Shown here piece after piece: positions 35,027 to 44,537 of a DNA stretch of 64,000 nucleotides (positions are counted from its first letter, which is position 1; the number at the start of each line of letters is the position of its first letter). The position numbers and the translations under genes were made by a program. Below the pieces are notes generated by a model. The model had not been told where the DNA came from, ran no database searches, and saw only the letters and a program-made list of their open reading frames with translations. The DNA is from Acidimicrobiia bacterium (lineage in GTDB: Bacteria > Actinomycetota > Acidimicrobiia > Acidimicrobiales > Bin134). The stretch covers positions 17,500 through 81,499 of the forward strand of contig VYEX01000005.1 of assembly GCA_009842675.1 (NCBI GenBank), read 5' to 3'.

Positions 35027-36439
35027 TCAGTAGGAGGGTAGGACTCGATCAATGTGCCAGAAGGCCATGAACATGACAATCAAGAAGGGCAATGCCGATA
35101 GAGCGTAGGCCGGGAGTCTCTTCCAGCGCTGCCCGGCGAACAGGGCGAAGAACCAGATGGCCAGGGCGGCCAATCCCCACAGGATGGCGGGGATCAGCCC
35201 GTCGGAGTCACCGTCAAGGCCTTCGCCAAAGGAGCCAGCCGACTCGGCCTCTTGGGGTGCCTCGGGTAGCGGCATTGGGTCGGGCGGATCGTCGTTCGGT
35301 GCCGAGACCGGCGCCGCTGCAACCGCGGCCTCGGTGGGCTCGGTCGTTGTAGCGGGAGTCGGCGCCGCCTGCTCGGTGGGCTCGGGCGTGGCAGTGGGTG
35401 CTGTAGCCGCCTGTTCGGTGGGCTCGGTCGTTGTAGCGGGAGTCGGCGCCGCCTGCTCGGTGGGCTCTGGAGCGGGAGTCGCGGTGATCGTCTGCTGGGA
35501 ATCGATTGCCTCTTCCAGGTTCTCAGTGGCCAGCTCGACGGTCGGCAGTGATTCCTGCCCCGGTCGCGGATAAGTGGGTGCGGGCTCGCCTACCAGCTCA
35601 GCAATGACGATTATCCGCTGGCGGGCTGATCCCTTGGGATGGCATGCCGTGAGGGTGAGCCGGTTGGGATGCACGCTGAAGTCCTGGTCGAGTACCTCTA
35701 CCGCGGTGGGGGACACAATGAGGTGCCCGTGGCCTTCTCCTTGGGGCAGCACTCGGTAGGTGAACTCTCCTTGGATAGTGGTGATGATGATCTCGTCATC
35801 AGGCAGCAACTTGTCGATCTCCCCGAATGGGGCGCCGTAGGTAGTGCGGTGCCCGGCGATGGCTGCGTTTCCGGCCTGACCGGGAAAGGCAGTCGTCGGG
35901 TAGTGGCCGGGGCCCTTGCGGAGATCGCCCACCCGGACGCCTTCCACCACGGTCTTGTCCACGTCGATGGCGGGGAGTTGGATCCGGGCGATGGCCGATC
36001 CATTGTCCCGGTAGAGCATGGCCAGCCAGGCGGGATCGGGTTGTAGGGGGTCCCCGACCGGTTCGGGAGTGGCCGCTGGGGTTGGAATCGGGGTGGCGCC
36101 GGGGGCTGTCGAGGCTGGTAGGGAACCCTCGGCAGGTAGTTCGTCCGTCGGCTCAGAGACAGAAGCAGTTGGCGTGGGTGCCGGAGTGGCCGGGGCGACC
36201 GGGACGGCCGGAGCGACCGGGGCCGCGGGTCCCAGGGCGCTGGAGGCTTCCAGCAGATCGGCGAACTCGTTGTCCAGGCTCTGCTGGGCTCTGGCTTCGA
36301 TGATGCCGGTACCCCAGAGCTGGAATATCCCGAACAGCAGAATCATGAGCCCGAGCGCGATGACGGTCTTGCCCAGTGTTCCCAAGACCCGCGCTACCGT
36401 CACGGCGCGAATTCTACGAGTAGTAGGTGGCGAACCCAT
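35027..36439 (-). CDS. Sortase (class E-like) with repeat linker and two extra membrane helices
   Basis: A 470-residue membrane transpeptidase. An N-terminal anchor (VIALGLMILLFGIFQLWGTG) and a Pro/Ala/Thr linker precede the sortase barrel (about 150-290). The barrel has catalytic His in AIAGHRTTYGAPF, Cys in LTLTACHPKG and Arg in SARQRIIVIAEL. A second Pro/Thr/Glu-rich repetitive linker (about 310-400) leads to two C-terminal helices (ILWGLAALAIWFFALFAG and ALPFLIVMFMAFW). Sortases join LPxTG-type proteins to peptidoglycan or pilins. I found no sorting-signal protein in the window. The start is ATG at 36439. Confidence 0.87.
   Translation of the reverse strand: MGSPPTTRRIRAVTVARVLGTLGKTVIALGLMILLFGIFQLWGTGIIEARAQQSLDNEFADLLEASSALGPAAPVAPAVPVAPATPAPTPTASVSEPTDELPAEGSLPASTAPGATPIPTPAATPEPVGDPLQPDPAWLAMLYRDNGSAIARIQLPAIDVDKTVVEGVRVGDLRKGPGHYPTTAFPGQAGNAAIAGHRTTYGAPFGEIDKLLPDDEIIITTIQGEFTYRVLPQGEGHGHLIVSPTAVEVLDQDFSVHPNRLTLTACHPKGSARQRIIVIAELVGEPAPTYPRPGQESLPTVELATENLEEAIDSQQTITATPAPEPTEQAAPTPATTTEPTEQAATAPTATPEPTEQAAPTPATTTEPTEAAVAAAPVSAPNDDPPDPMPLPEAPQEAESAGSFGEGLDGDSDGLIPAILWGLAALAIWFFALFAGQRWKRLPAYALSALPFLIVMFMAFWHIDRVLPSY
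35331..35467 (+). repeat. Two 53-bp direct repeats inside the sortase linker
   Basis: The 53 bases at 35331-35383 recur at 35415-35467, an offset of 84 bp or 28 codons. They encode the EPTEQAAPTPATTT linker unit of the sortase, with a related diverged unit between them. In-frame repeats like this change copy number by slippage and would vary linker length between strains. Confidence 0.8.
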
Positions 36440-36530
36440 GTTGGCCGGAGGTCTTCGGTTGGCCTCGGGTCCAAGGGGGAGTCAGTGGGCCGCTATGTAG
36501 AGGTGACGGCGGGCTGGGTACGGTGGGGCA

Positions 36531-38066
36531 ATGAAGGTAGCTCTGAGCGTGCGGGACTTCCTGGATCGGGCCGAGACGGTTTACGGCGATCGGGTGGGGA
36601 TCATTGACGAGCCGGAACAGCCGGCCGAAGGCTGGGGCGAGTTGACCTACTCCCGGATGGGCGAGTTGTCCCGGGCCCAGGCCGCCGGCTTGGACGAACA
36701 CGGGATCGGATTCGGCGAGCGGGTGGCCATCGTCTCCCACAACGCCGCCCGGCTGATGGTCTCCTTATTCGGCGTCAGCGGGTACGGCCGGGTGTGCGTG
36801 CCCATCAACTTCCGGCTCAACCAGGAGGAGATCAGCTACATCGTGGAGCACTGCGGGGCGACGATGCTGCTGATCGACCCCGAGCTGGTCGACACTCTGG
36901 CCGGCGTTGACTGCCGTCATCGCTACGTGCTGGGCGCGGAATCCGACGAAGCCCTTTATCGATTCGACGCTGAGTCCGTGCCGTGGACCCCGGACGAGGA
37001 CGCCACCGCCACCATCAACTACACGTCGGGCACCACCGCCCGCCCCAAGGGCGTTCAGATGACCCACCGCTCGTTGTGGCTCAACGCCGCCACATTCGGC
37101 TGGGCTGCCGGGGTGAGCGACCGGGACGTGTACCTCCACACTCTCCCTATGTTCCATTGCAACGGTTGGGGTATGCCCTACGCCGTGAGCGGTGCCGGGG
37201 CACGCCACATCGTGCTGCGCAAGGTGGACGGGGCGGAGATCTTGCGCCGGGTCGAGCAGCACGGCGTGACGTACTTGTGCGGCGCGCCGGCCGTGGTGGC
37301 CGCAGTGCTGGATGCGGCCCAAAGCTGGGAGGGGGATATACCCGGCGCGGGACGAGTGCGCATGACGGTGGCGGGAGCGCCCCCGCCCACCCGGACCATA
37401 GAGCGGATGGAGACCGAGTTGGGCTGGGAGTTCATGCAGCTCTACGGCCTGACCGAAACCGCGCCCTATCTGACCATCAATCGCCGCCGGGCCGAGTGGG
37501 ACCACCTCAGCCCGGCCGAGCGAGCGGTCAAGCTCTCCCGTCAGGGCGTTCCGGCTCTTGGCATCTCATTAGATGTGGACGACTCCGGCGAGGTGCTGGC
37601 CCGGGGCAACCACGTTTTGGCGGGATATTGGGAGCAGCCGGACGCCTCGGCCGAGGCCCTGGCCGGCGGCTGGTTCCATACCGGCGACGGCGGACTCATC
37701 GATGAGGAGGGCTACCTCACTCTGTCGGACCGCAAGAAGGACGTGATCATTTCCGGCGGCGAGAACGTGTCATCCATCGAGGTGGAGGATGCTTTGTTCG
37801 CCCACGAGGCGGTGGCCGAGGTTGCGGTTATCGGGGTGCCCGACGAGAAGTGGGGCGAGACGGTGAAGGCCCTAGTGGTGCTGGCACCGGGGGCGTCGGC
37901 CTCTGATGCTGAGCTGATTGAGCACTGCCGCAGCCGCTTGGCTCACTACAAGTGCCCGACGTCGGTGGAGTTCCGTGATGAGCTGGCCCGCACTGCCACC
38001 GGCAAGCTCCAGAAATACCGCCTGCGCGAGCCCTACTGGTCGGGCCACGACCGCCAGATCAACTGA
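36531..38066 (+). CDS. Fatty acyl-CoA synthetase / AMP-dependent ligase (ANL superfamily)
   Basis: A 511-residue adenylate-forming ligase: TINYTSGTTARPKGVQMTHR (about 162), FHCNGWGMPYA (about 205), MQLYGLTETAPYLT (about 300), GGWFHTGDGGLIDEEGYLTL (about 380), RKKDVIISGGENVSSIEVED (about 402) and ATGKLQKYRLRE with the catalytic Lys (about 495). FHCNGWG and the SGGENVSSIEVE hinge are typical of medium/long-chain and methylthiopropionate-like acyl-CoA ligases (DmdB/FadD3-type). It begins at ATG 36531, divergent from the sortase gene, and is convergent with fumarase. Confidence 0.88.
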   Translation: MKVALSVRDFLDRAETVYGDRVGIIDEPEQPAEGWGELTYSRMGELSRAQAAGLDEHGIGFGERVAIVSHNAARLMVSLFGVSGYGRVCVPINFRLNQEEISYIVEHCGATMLLIDPELVDTLAGVDCRHRYVLGAESDEALYRFDAESVPWTPDEDATATINYTSGTTARPKGVQMTHRSLWLNAATFGWAAGVSDRDVYLHTLPMFHCNGWGMPYAVSGAGARHIVLRKVDGAEILRRVEQHGVTYLCGAPAVVAAVLDAAQSWEGDIPGAGRVRMTVAGAPPPTRTIERMETELGWEFMQLYGLTETAPYLTINRRRAEWDHLSPAERAVKLSRQGVPALGISLDVDDSGEVLARGNHVLAGYWEQPDASAEALAGGWFHTGDGGLIDEEGYLTLSDRKKDVIISGGENVSSIEVEDALFAHEAVAEVAVIGVPDEKWGETVKALVVLAPGASASDAELIEHCRSRLAHYKCPTSVEFRDELARTATGKLQKYRLREPYWSGHDRQIN

Positions 38067-38103
38067 CCGACAGGTCCCGCCGCCCGAATACCCGCAGGCC
38101 CCG

Positions 38104-39738
<1,635 letters not shown>

Positions 39739-39768
39739 TTTGTTGAGCCATTCAGCGCGGGGTTCTAC

Positions 39769-40257
39769 TCAGCCTAACGCCGGGGTTCCGGCGAACGGCG
39801 ATGGGTCGCCGGTGTCGGGAATTACTGGGGGGTGCCAGCTCATGACCTGGCCAAGCTGGTTTGCGAAGTCACGCCAGTCCGGAGGATTCCAGCCTTCGGC
39901 CGAGGCCCGAAGGTTTAGCTGGTGGTCCAAATGGACAATGGCGGGCAGCGACTCCAGCCCCAGGGCTCTCACTACGGAGCGGTCTTCGTCGGCGAACGTC
40001 AGGAATTCTTCGCACCACGGACCGAGAAACTCCTCGGCCTCTTGAGCTGAGGCGGTGACCATGAAGGACACCCGGCAGTCGGCTCCGACGAAGTTCCGCA
40101 GAATGCGACCGGCGGTGTCGATCATCCACGAGCTCTCATAGGTATAGGGATCGAGCACGACGATGACCAGATGGAAGACGGTGACCCAGTCGCCAATTGG
40201 GCGGGGCTCGCCGTTCAGAGGTGTCAGGTTCACATCGGCGTCAAGCGTGGTGGACAT
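39769..40257 (-). CDS. Thioredoxin-fold-like protein of unknown function
   Basis: A 162-residue protein. TVFHLVIVVLDPYTYESSWM, then CRVSFMVTASAQEAEEFLG, EEFLTFADEDRSVVRALGLE and SLPAIVHLDHQLNLRASAEG follow the strand-helix order and cis-Pro loop (LPAIVHLD) of AhpC/TSA-like redox proteins. The CxxC or peroxidatic Cys is not evident at the expected place: the segment reads DPYTYESSW. So it may be a non-catalytic relative. The start is ATG at 40257, leaving 42 bp to the divergent next gene. Confidence 0.6.
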   Translation of the reverse strand: MSTTLDADVNLTPLNGEPRPIGDWVTVFHLVIVVLDPYTYESSWMIDTAGRILRNFVGADCRVSFMVTASAQEAEEFLGPWCEEFLTFADEDRSVVRALGLESLPAIVHLDHQLNLRASAEGWNPPDWRDFANQLGQVMSWHPPVIPDTGDPSPFAGTPALG

Positions 40258-40299
40258 CGCATTTGAAAATAGCCCAGTGGGAGGTAGGAACCCGGTGTC

Positions 40300-41139
40300 G
40301 TGGCTGATGATCAGATTGCCGTCGCGTACGCTTTGGCGGTGCACCCGATCGAGCATCTGCGCTATGTGGCCCGGTCTTCGGGCGTGGGACAGGAGTCACT
40401 GGTGCGGGAGACGGCCGGGGCGCTGTTGAGTTTCGGTCACGACCCGGCCGGGCTGGTTACCACCTGTCGGCGGATGCTCGCTCGGCAGCCTTCTTCTGGT
40501 CCGCTGATGTGGCTGGCCTCACGGGTCCTCACTGCGGCTGATCCCCGGTCTGAAGTCCGGGCGTGCATGGAGGCGATCTCCGATGACAAGACTGCCCGCC
40601 TGTTGTCGCGCCAACTTCCCGTCGAGGCCTCGGTCTGCGTACTCGGATGGCCCGATCTGATCGGTCGGGCTCTCCGGCTTCGAGGCGATCTTCGGGTACT
40701 GGTGGTGGACGTGCTGGGGGAGGGCCAGCATTTCGTGCGGCGATTATCGGAACAGGACGGTTGGGTGGACGAGGTGGCCGAGAGCGGGCTGGGTGCGGCG
40801 GCGGCCTCAGCCGACGTCGTGCTGTTGGAGACCGCTGCGGTGGGTCCGGACGGATGTCTCGCCGTTGCCGGGTCTCGTGCGGCCGCGGCGGTGGCCCACG
40901 CCGCCGGCGTGCCGGTTTGGCTGATCGCCGGCAGGGGAACAGTCCTTCCCGGTCCCATGTGGGACTCGCTGATCGAGCGGGCATTGGGAATGGTGGAACC
41001 GTGGGATGCCGACGAAGAGGTTGTGCCACTCGCACTGGTGGACAAAGTGGCCGGCCCCGATGGACTGGTCACAGTGGCCGAGGCAATCTCGAGCACCGAC
41101 TGCCCCGTAACCCCTGAACTGTTCTGCGCCGCCATTTGA
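40300..41139 (+). CDS. eIF-2B alpha/MtnA-like fold protein, function unknown
   Basis: A 279-residue protein. The N-terminal half is helical (about 1-110), the C-terminal half Rossmann-like. ADVVLLETAAVGPDGCLAVA, followed by GSRAAAAVAHAAGVPVWLIA (about 165-205), resembles the aDvvllGadav.adG...kiGT..lAl.A...gvPvyv stretch of the IF-2B/methylthioribose-1-phosphate isomerase/ribose-1,5-bisphosphate isomerase family. The Cys and Asp needed by MtnA are not obvious, so isomerase activity is doubtful. The start is GTG at 40300. The TGA overlaps the TTG start of the CapA gene (TTGA), suggesting coupling. Confidence 0.55.
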   Translation: MADDQIAVAYALAVHPIEHLRYVARSSGVGQESLVRETAGALLSFGHDPAGLVTTCRRMLARQPSSGPLMWLASRVLTAADPRSEVRACMEAISDDKTARLLSRQLPVEASVCVLGWPDLIGRALRLRGDLRVLVVDVLGEGQHFVRRLSEQDGWVDEVAESGLGAAAASADVVLLETAAVGPDGCLAVAGSRAAAAVAHAAGVPVWLIAGRGTVLPGPMWDSLIERALGMVEPWDADEEVVPLALVDKVAGPDGLVTVAEAISSTDCPVTPELFCAAI

Positions 41140-42515
41140 CTGGTATCCGCCTGATCGGTTGCACCGGTCGCCGGGCCGCGGCGGCCTTGCTTGCTGCGGT
41201 GGCCTTGTGGGCAAGTGGTTGCGGTGACGGCGGCACGGCTCCCGCGGCTATTCCCGATCCCACACCAGACATCTCAACGCCGGTTCCCGTGGCCGCTCCT
41301 GCTCCCATTGCCACGCTTGCTCCTCCGGCGACTCCTTCAGCCACGCCTGCTCCCTCGGCCACGCCAGAAGTCACTCCTGCTCCCATCGCTTCGCCAACTG
41401 CCACTAGCACTTTTGCTCCCACAGCCACACCCATCCCTACGGCTTCGTCGACTCCAGATCCTTCTCCCTCGGCCGAGCCGGAGTCCTGGCATGCCCGGTT
41501 GGCCTTTACTGGCGACCTCTTGTCACACGGTCCGGTGTTCAGGCAGGCGCAGGCCAATGGGGGCGAAGACTTGGCCTACGACTACCGCCCCATGTTCGAG
41601 TTGGTGAAGGACACCCTGAGCGATGCCGATTTGGCGATCTGCCACTTGGAAACTCCTCTCTCGCCCAACAACCGCAACCTTTCCGGCTACCCCTTGTTCA
41701 ATGCCCCCGGCGACCTGGTTGTTGCCATTGCCCATGTGGGCTATGACGGTTGCTCGACCGCTTCGAATCACTCCCTGGACCAGGGGATCACCGGCATCAA
41801 CGACACCCTCGACCTATTCGACCAGGCGGGCCTGGGCCACGCCGGCATGGCTCGCACTGCTTTGGAGGGGGCAATCCCGAGGTTGTATTCGGTAAACGGC
41901 GTCACCATCGGGCACTTGTCCTACACCTACGGCCTCAATGGGCTCATCCTCCCGGATGACAAGCCGTGGGCAGTGGACATCAATTCTGTCCAGGACATTC
42001 TCGGAGAGGCTCGGGCGGCCATCGAGCTCGGGGCCGAGTTCATAGTGCTGAGCATCCATTGGGGCGCGGAATATCAGGTGGCACCGACTTCGCGGCAGAG
42101 GACACTGGCCAAAGAGCTCCTCGCCGGCGACGAGATCGACCTCATCGTCGGCACGCACGCCCATGTGATTCAACCGGTGGAGCGACTCGGCGGCAACCTC
42201 GTGATCTATGGACTCGGGAACTTCTTGTCCAACCAGTCACCCCAGTCATGCCGGTCATGTCCGCCGGAAAGCACCGATGGTGTCATCGTGCTGGTTGACT
42301 TGGTGGAAGACGAGACCGGCGCTCTCGATGTGGCCGCGATCAGCGCCGTGCCGACCTGGGTCGATCGGCGGACCTTTACCATCGTGGATGTGGGTGCGGC
42401 GTTGTCCGCCGGAACCAGCTCGGAGCTCACCGGCCAGCTTGAGCAGTCGTGGGCCCGGACGACCGCCACGCTTCGCAGCTACGGCGTGGATGTGATGTTC
42501 GCGAGTCGACCCTAG
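41136..42515 (+). CDS. CapA/PgsA-like metallophosphatase-fold lipoprotein
   Basis: A 459-residue lipoprotein. The signal AAAALLAAVALWASGC (lipobox ASGC) is followed by a Pro/Ala/Thr-rich linker (about 35-110). The CapA domain then shows LAFTGDLLSHGPV (about 120), ADLAICHLETPLS (about 165), DGCSTASNHSLDQGITGIND (about 205), FIVLSIHWGAEYQ (about 305), LIVGTHAHVIQPV (about 335) and VIYGLGNFLSNQS, with the metal-type Asp, Asn and His residues. CapA proteins act in poly-gamma-glutamate capsule synthesis or as surface hydrolases; no other capsule genes are near. The start is TTG, overlapping the previous stop. Confidence 0.85.
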   Translation: MTGIRLIGCTGRRAAAALLAAVALWASGCGDGGTAPAAIPDPTPDISTPVPVAAPAPIATLAPPATPSATPAPSATPEVTPAPIASPTATSTFAPTATPIPTASSTPDPSPSAEPESWHARLAFTGDLLSHGPVFRQAQANGGEDLAYDYRPMFELVKDTLSDADLAICHLETPLSPNNRNLSGYPLFNAPGDLVVAIAHVGYDGCSTASNHSLDQGITGINDTLDLFDQAGLGHAGMARTALEGAIPRLYSVNGVTIGHLSYTYGLNGLILPDDKPWAVDINSVQDILGEARAAIELGAEFIVLSIHWGAEYQVAPTSRQRTLAKELLAGDEIDLIVGTHAHVIQPVERLGGNLVIYGLGNFLSNQSPQSCRSCPPESTDGVIVLVDLVEDETGALDVAAISAVPTWVDRRTFTIVDVGAALSAGTSSELTGQLEQSWARTTATLRSYGVDVMFASRP

Positions 42516-42521
42516 AGATCG

Positions 42522-43415
42522 ATGGCGGTGCTAGGGGCAGACCAGCAGGCTGCGCTCTTGGCGTGGGGGGAGCGCCACCGGAGGGATCTTCCCTGGCGGC
42601 GTACCCGAGATCCCTGGGAGATATTGGTGTCAGAGGTCATGCTCCAGCAGACCCAAATTGCCCGGGTGATTCCCCGCTATCAGGCATTCCTTGAGGAGTT
42701 TCCTACCGTTTCCGACTGTGCGGCAGCCCCGGTTGCGGAAGTGATTCGAGCCTGGGACGGATTGGGCTACAACCGCAGAGCCGTGCAGTTGCATCGCTGC
42801 GCTCAGCAGCTCGTGGCGTTGCACGGGGGAAGCCTCCCGCATGATCTCCCGGCTCTGCTGAGGCTGCCCGGCGTCGGTCCCTACACAGCCCGGGCAGTGC
42901 TGGCTTTCGCCTACGAGGACGACGTGGGCGTCGTGGACACCAATGTGGGCCGCGTGCTGGCCCGCTGGTCGGGTCGCAGTTTGGGGGCTGCGGAAGCTCA
43001 GGCGGCCGCAGACGCCATCGTGCTGACCGGTTCGGGATGGTCCTGGAATCAGGCCTTGTTTGATTTCGCCGCTGGGGTTTGCACCCGCCGCTCCCCTCGA
43101 TGCGATCAGTGTCCGATGCGCCCAAGTTGCCGGTGGCAGGGTCAGGGCGATGACCCGGCTGAGGGCTCGGCTCGGGTAAGCGGTGGCCAGTCCCGCTTCG
43201 AGGGATCCGATCGCCAGGGGAGAGGCCGCTTGGTGGCCGCCCTCCGCCGTGGTCCGCTCCTTTCCTCAGAAGTGGCCACCGCCGCAGGATGGCCGGACGA
43301 CCCGGCTCGAGCTATTCGGGTCTTGGCCGGACTGGAATCCGACGGTATAGCCGTCGTCGATGATGCGGGCACGGCGACCCTGCCCGACGCGGGCTTGCTT
43401 GAAGGCAGGCAGTAA
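42522..43415 (+). CDS. mutY: A/G-specific adenine DNA glycosylase, short form
   Basis: A 297-residue HhH-GPD glycosylase that removes adenine opposite 8-oxoguanine. LPWRRTRDPWEILVSEVMLQ contains the catalytic Glu, LRLPGVGPYTARAVLAFAYE is the helix-hairpin-helix (about 115) and DVGVVDTNVGRVLAR holds the catalytic Asp (about 140). The 4Fe-4S loop is CTRRSPRCDQCPMRPSC (about 190-206). The Nudix-like C-terminal domain that reads 8-oxoG in classical MutY is missing; instead about 85 residues look like a small winged-helix region (LVAALRRGPLLSSEVATAAG, then IRVLAGLESDGIAVV). It starts six bp after the capA-like gene. Confidence 0.92.
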   Translation: MAVLGADQQAALLAWGERHRRDLPWRRTRDPWEILVSEVMLQQTQIARVIPRYQAFLEEFPTVSDCAAAPVAEVIRAWDGLGYNRRAVQLHRCAQQLVALHGGSLPHDLPALLRLPGVGPYTARAVLAFAYEDDVGVVDTNVGRVLARWSGRSLGAAEAQAAADAIVLTGSGWSWNQALFDFAAGVCTRRSPRCDQCPMRPSCRWQGQGDDPAEGSARVSGGQSRFEGSDRQGRGRLVAALRRGPLLSSEVATAAGWPDDPARAIRVLAGLESDGIAVVDDAGTATLPDAGLLEGRQ

Positions 43416-43462
43416 CGTGCGTTCTGTTGAGGGACGAAGTCTGTTCCTCCCGAGGAGTCCTA

Positions 43463-43960
43463 GTGTCTGACAGTCCGCCGTTCGACTCGGCCTTTTTCCG
43501 CCAAGTGCTCGGACAGTTCCCCACCGGCGTAACCGTGGTCACCGCCGCGGGCTCTGACGGACCCGCCGGGCTGGCCATTGGTTCCTTTGGCTCCGTGTCG
43601 CTCGATCCGCCGCTGGTCATGTTCATGCCGGGCAAGTCGTCCACCAGTTGGCCGGCCATCGAAGCCGCTGGCCATTTCGGCGTGAACATCCTGGCTGAGG
43701 ATCAAGTGGACATGTCCAACCTCTTCGCCTCCAAGGCCGAGGACAAGTTCGCCGGTTTGGAGTGGACCACGAAAGTCACCGGCGCCCCCATCTTCGAGAG
43801 CTCCCTGGCTTGGATCGACTGCGAGATCGACCAGATCGTTGAGGGGGGCGACCACTGGATCGTCCTGGGCCGGGTATTGGATTTGGGCGTGCAGCGAGAC
43901 GACGTGGGGCCACTGGTGTTTTTGGCCGGCAAGTACGGCTCTTTCGACCCGATGGGCTGA
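43463..43960 (+). CDS. Flavin reductase-like FMN-binding split-barrel protein
   Basis: A 165-residue flavin reductase domain: FFRQVLGQFPTGVTVVTAAG, GLAIGSFGSVSLDPPLVMFM (FMN phosphate contacts), STSWPAIEAAGHFGVNILAE, DKFAGLEW and ESSLAWIDCEIDQIVEGGDH. These enzymes reduce free flavin with NAD(P)H for a partner monooxygenase, possibly one of the LLM enzymes here, or act as HpaC-like reductases. The start is GTG at 43463, supported by AGGAG 6 bases upstream. It is followed 6 bp later by the gamma-carbonic anhydrase gene. Confidence 0.88.
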   Translation: MSDSPPFDSAFFRQVLGQFPTGVTVVTAAGSDGPAGLAIGSFGSVSLDPPLVMFMPGKSSTSWPAIEAAGHFGVNILAEDQVDMSNLFASKAEDKFAGLEWTTKVTGAPIFESSLAWIDCEIDQIVEGGDHWIVLGRVLDLGVQRDDVGPLVFLAGKYGSFDPMG

Positions 43961-43966
43961 CTGGCC

Positions 43967-44485
43967 GTGCCCATTTACGCACTGGGGGACATCGAGCCCG
44001 ACATCCACCCGGAGGCGTTTGTCCACCCGCAGGCGGTGATCATCGGCCGGGTGAGCATCGGTGCCGAGTCGACCATTTGGCCGGGGACGGTGCTTCGCGG
44101 CGATGGAGCGGGGATCACCATCGGCGACCGCACCTCCATTCAGGACAACGCCGTCATCCACAACACCGATGAGCTGGCCACAGTGGTGGGCAACGACGTC
44201 ACCGTCGGCCATCTGGCCCACCTGGAAGGCTGCACGGTGGAAGACGAGGCGCTCATCGGCGTGGCATCAGTGGTATTGCACGAAGCAGTGGTGGGCCGGG
44301 GGGCGCTGGTGGGAGCTAGTGCGGTGGTCACCAACCACATGAAGATCCCGCCACTGGCCTTGGCCATCGGAGTGCCGGCCAAAATCCGCGAAGGCCACAT
44401 GGCCGAGGGGCAGAATCGAGAGGACGCCCAGGGCTATGTGGACCGGTGCCACCGATATCGGGCTGAGATGCGCCTAATGGGCTGA
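43967..44485 (+). CDS. Gamma-class carbonic anhydrase family (left-handed beta-helix)
   Basis: A 172-residue hexapeptide-repeat protein: AFVHPQAVIIGRVSIGAEST, IWPGTVLRGDGAGITIGDRT, SIQDNAVIHNT, VGNDVTVGHLAHLEGC and LIGVASVVLHEAVVGRGALV, ending GVPAKIREG. The three zinc histidines are present (the His in IHNT and the pair in VGHLAHLEG). Relatives include YrdA and PaaY, which may hydrate CO2 or hydrolyse thioesters. The start is GTG at 43967. It lies 52 bp upstream of sufB; adjacency of gamma-CA and flavin genes to a SUF operon may reflect metal/redox housekeeping. Confidence 0.9.
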   Translation: MPIYALGDIEPDIHPEAFVHPQAVIIGRVSIGAESTIWPGTVLRGDGAGITIGDRTSIQDNAVIHNTDELATVVGNDVTVGHLAHLEGCTVEDEALIGVASVVLHEAVVGRGALVGASAVVTNHMKIPPLALAIGVPAKIREGHMAEGQNREDAQGYVDRCHRYRAEMRLMG

Positions 44486-44537
44486 CCGCCGGTAGTATTC
44501 AGATCAACCACGCCTTCCCTGCAACTAGGATTTGGAT

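Noticed and set aside
41270..41480. Repetitive CCT/GCC/ACG-rich stretch in the CapA-like gene
   Set aside because: It was considered as a tandem repeat or CRISPR-like array. It simply encodes a Pro/Ala/Thr linker with irregular units; there are no spacers.
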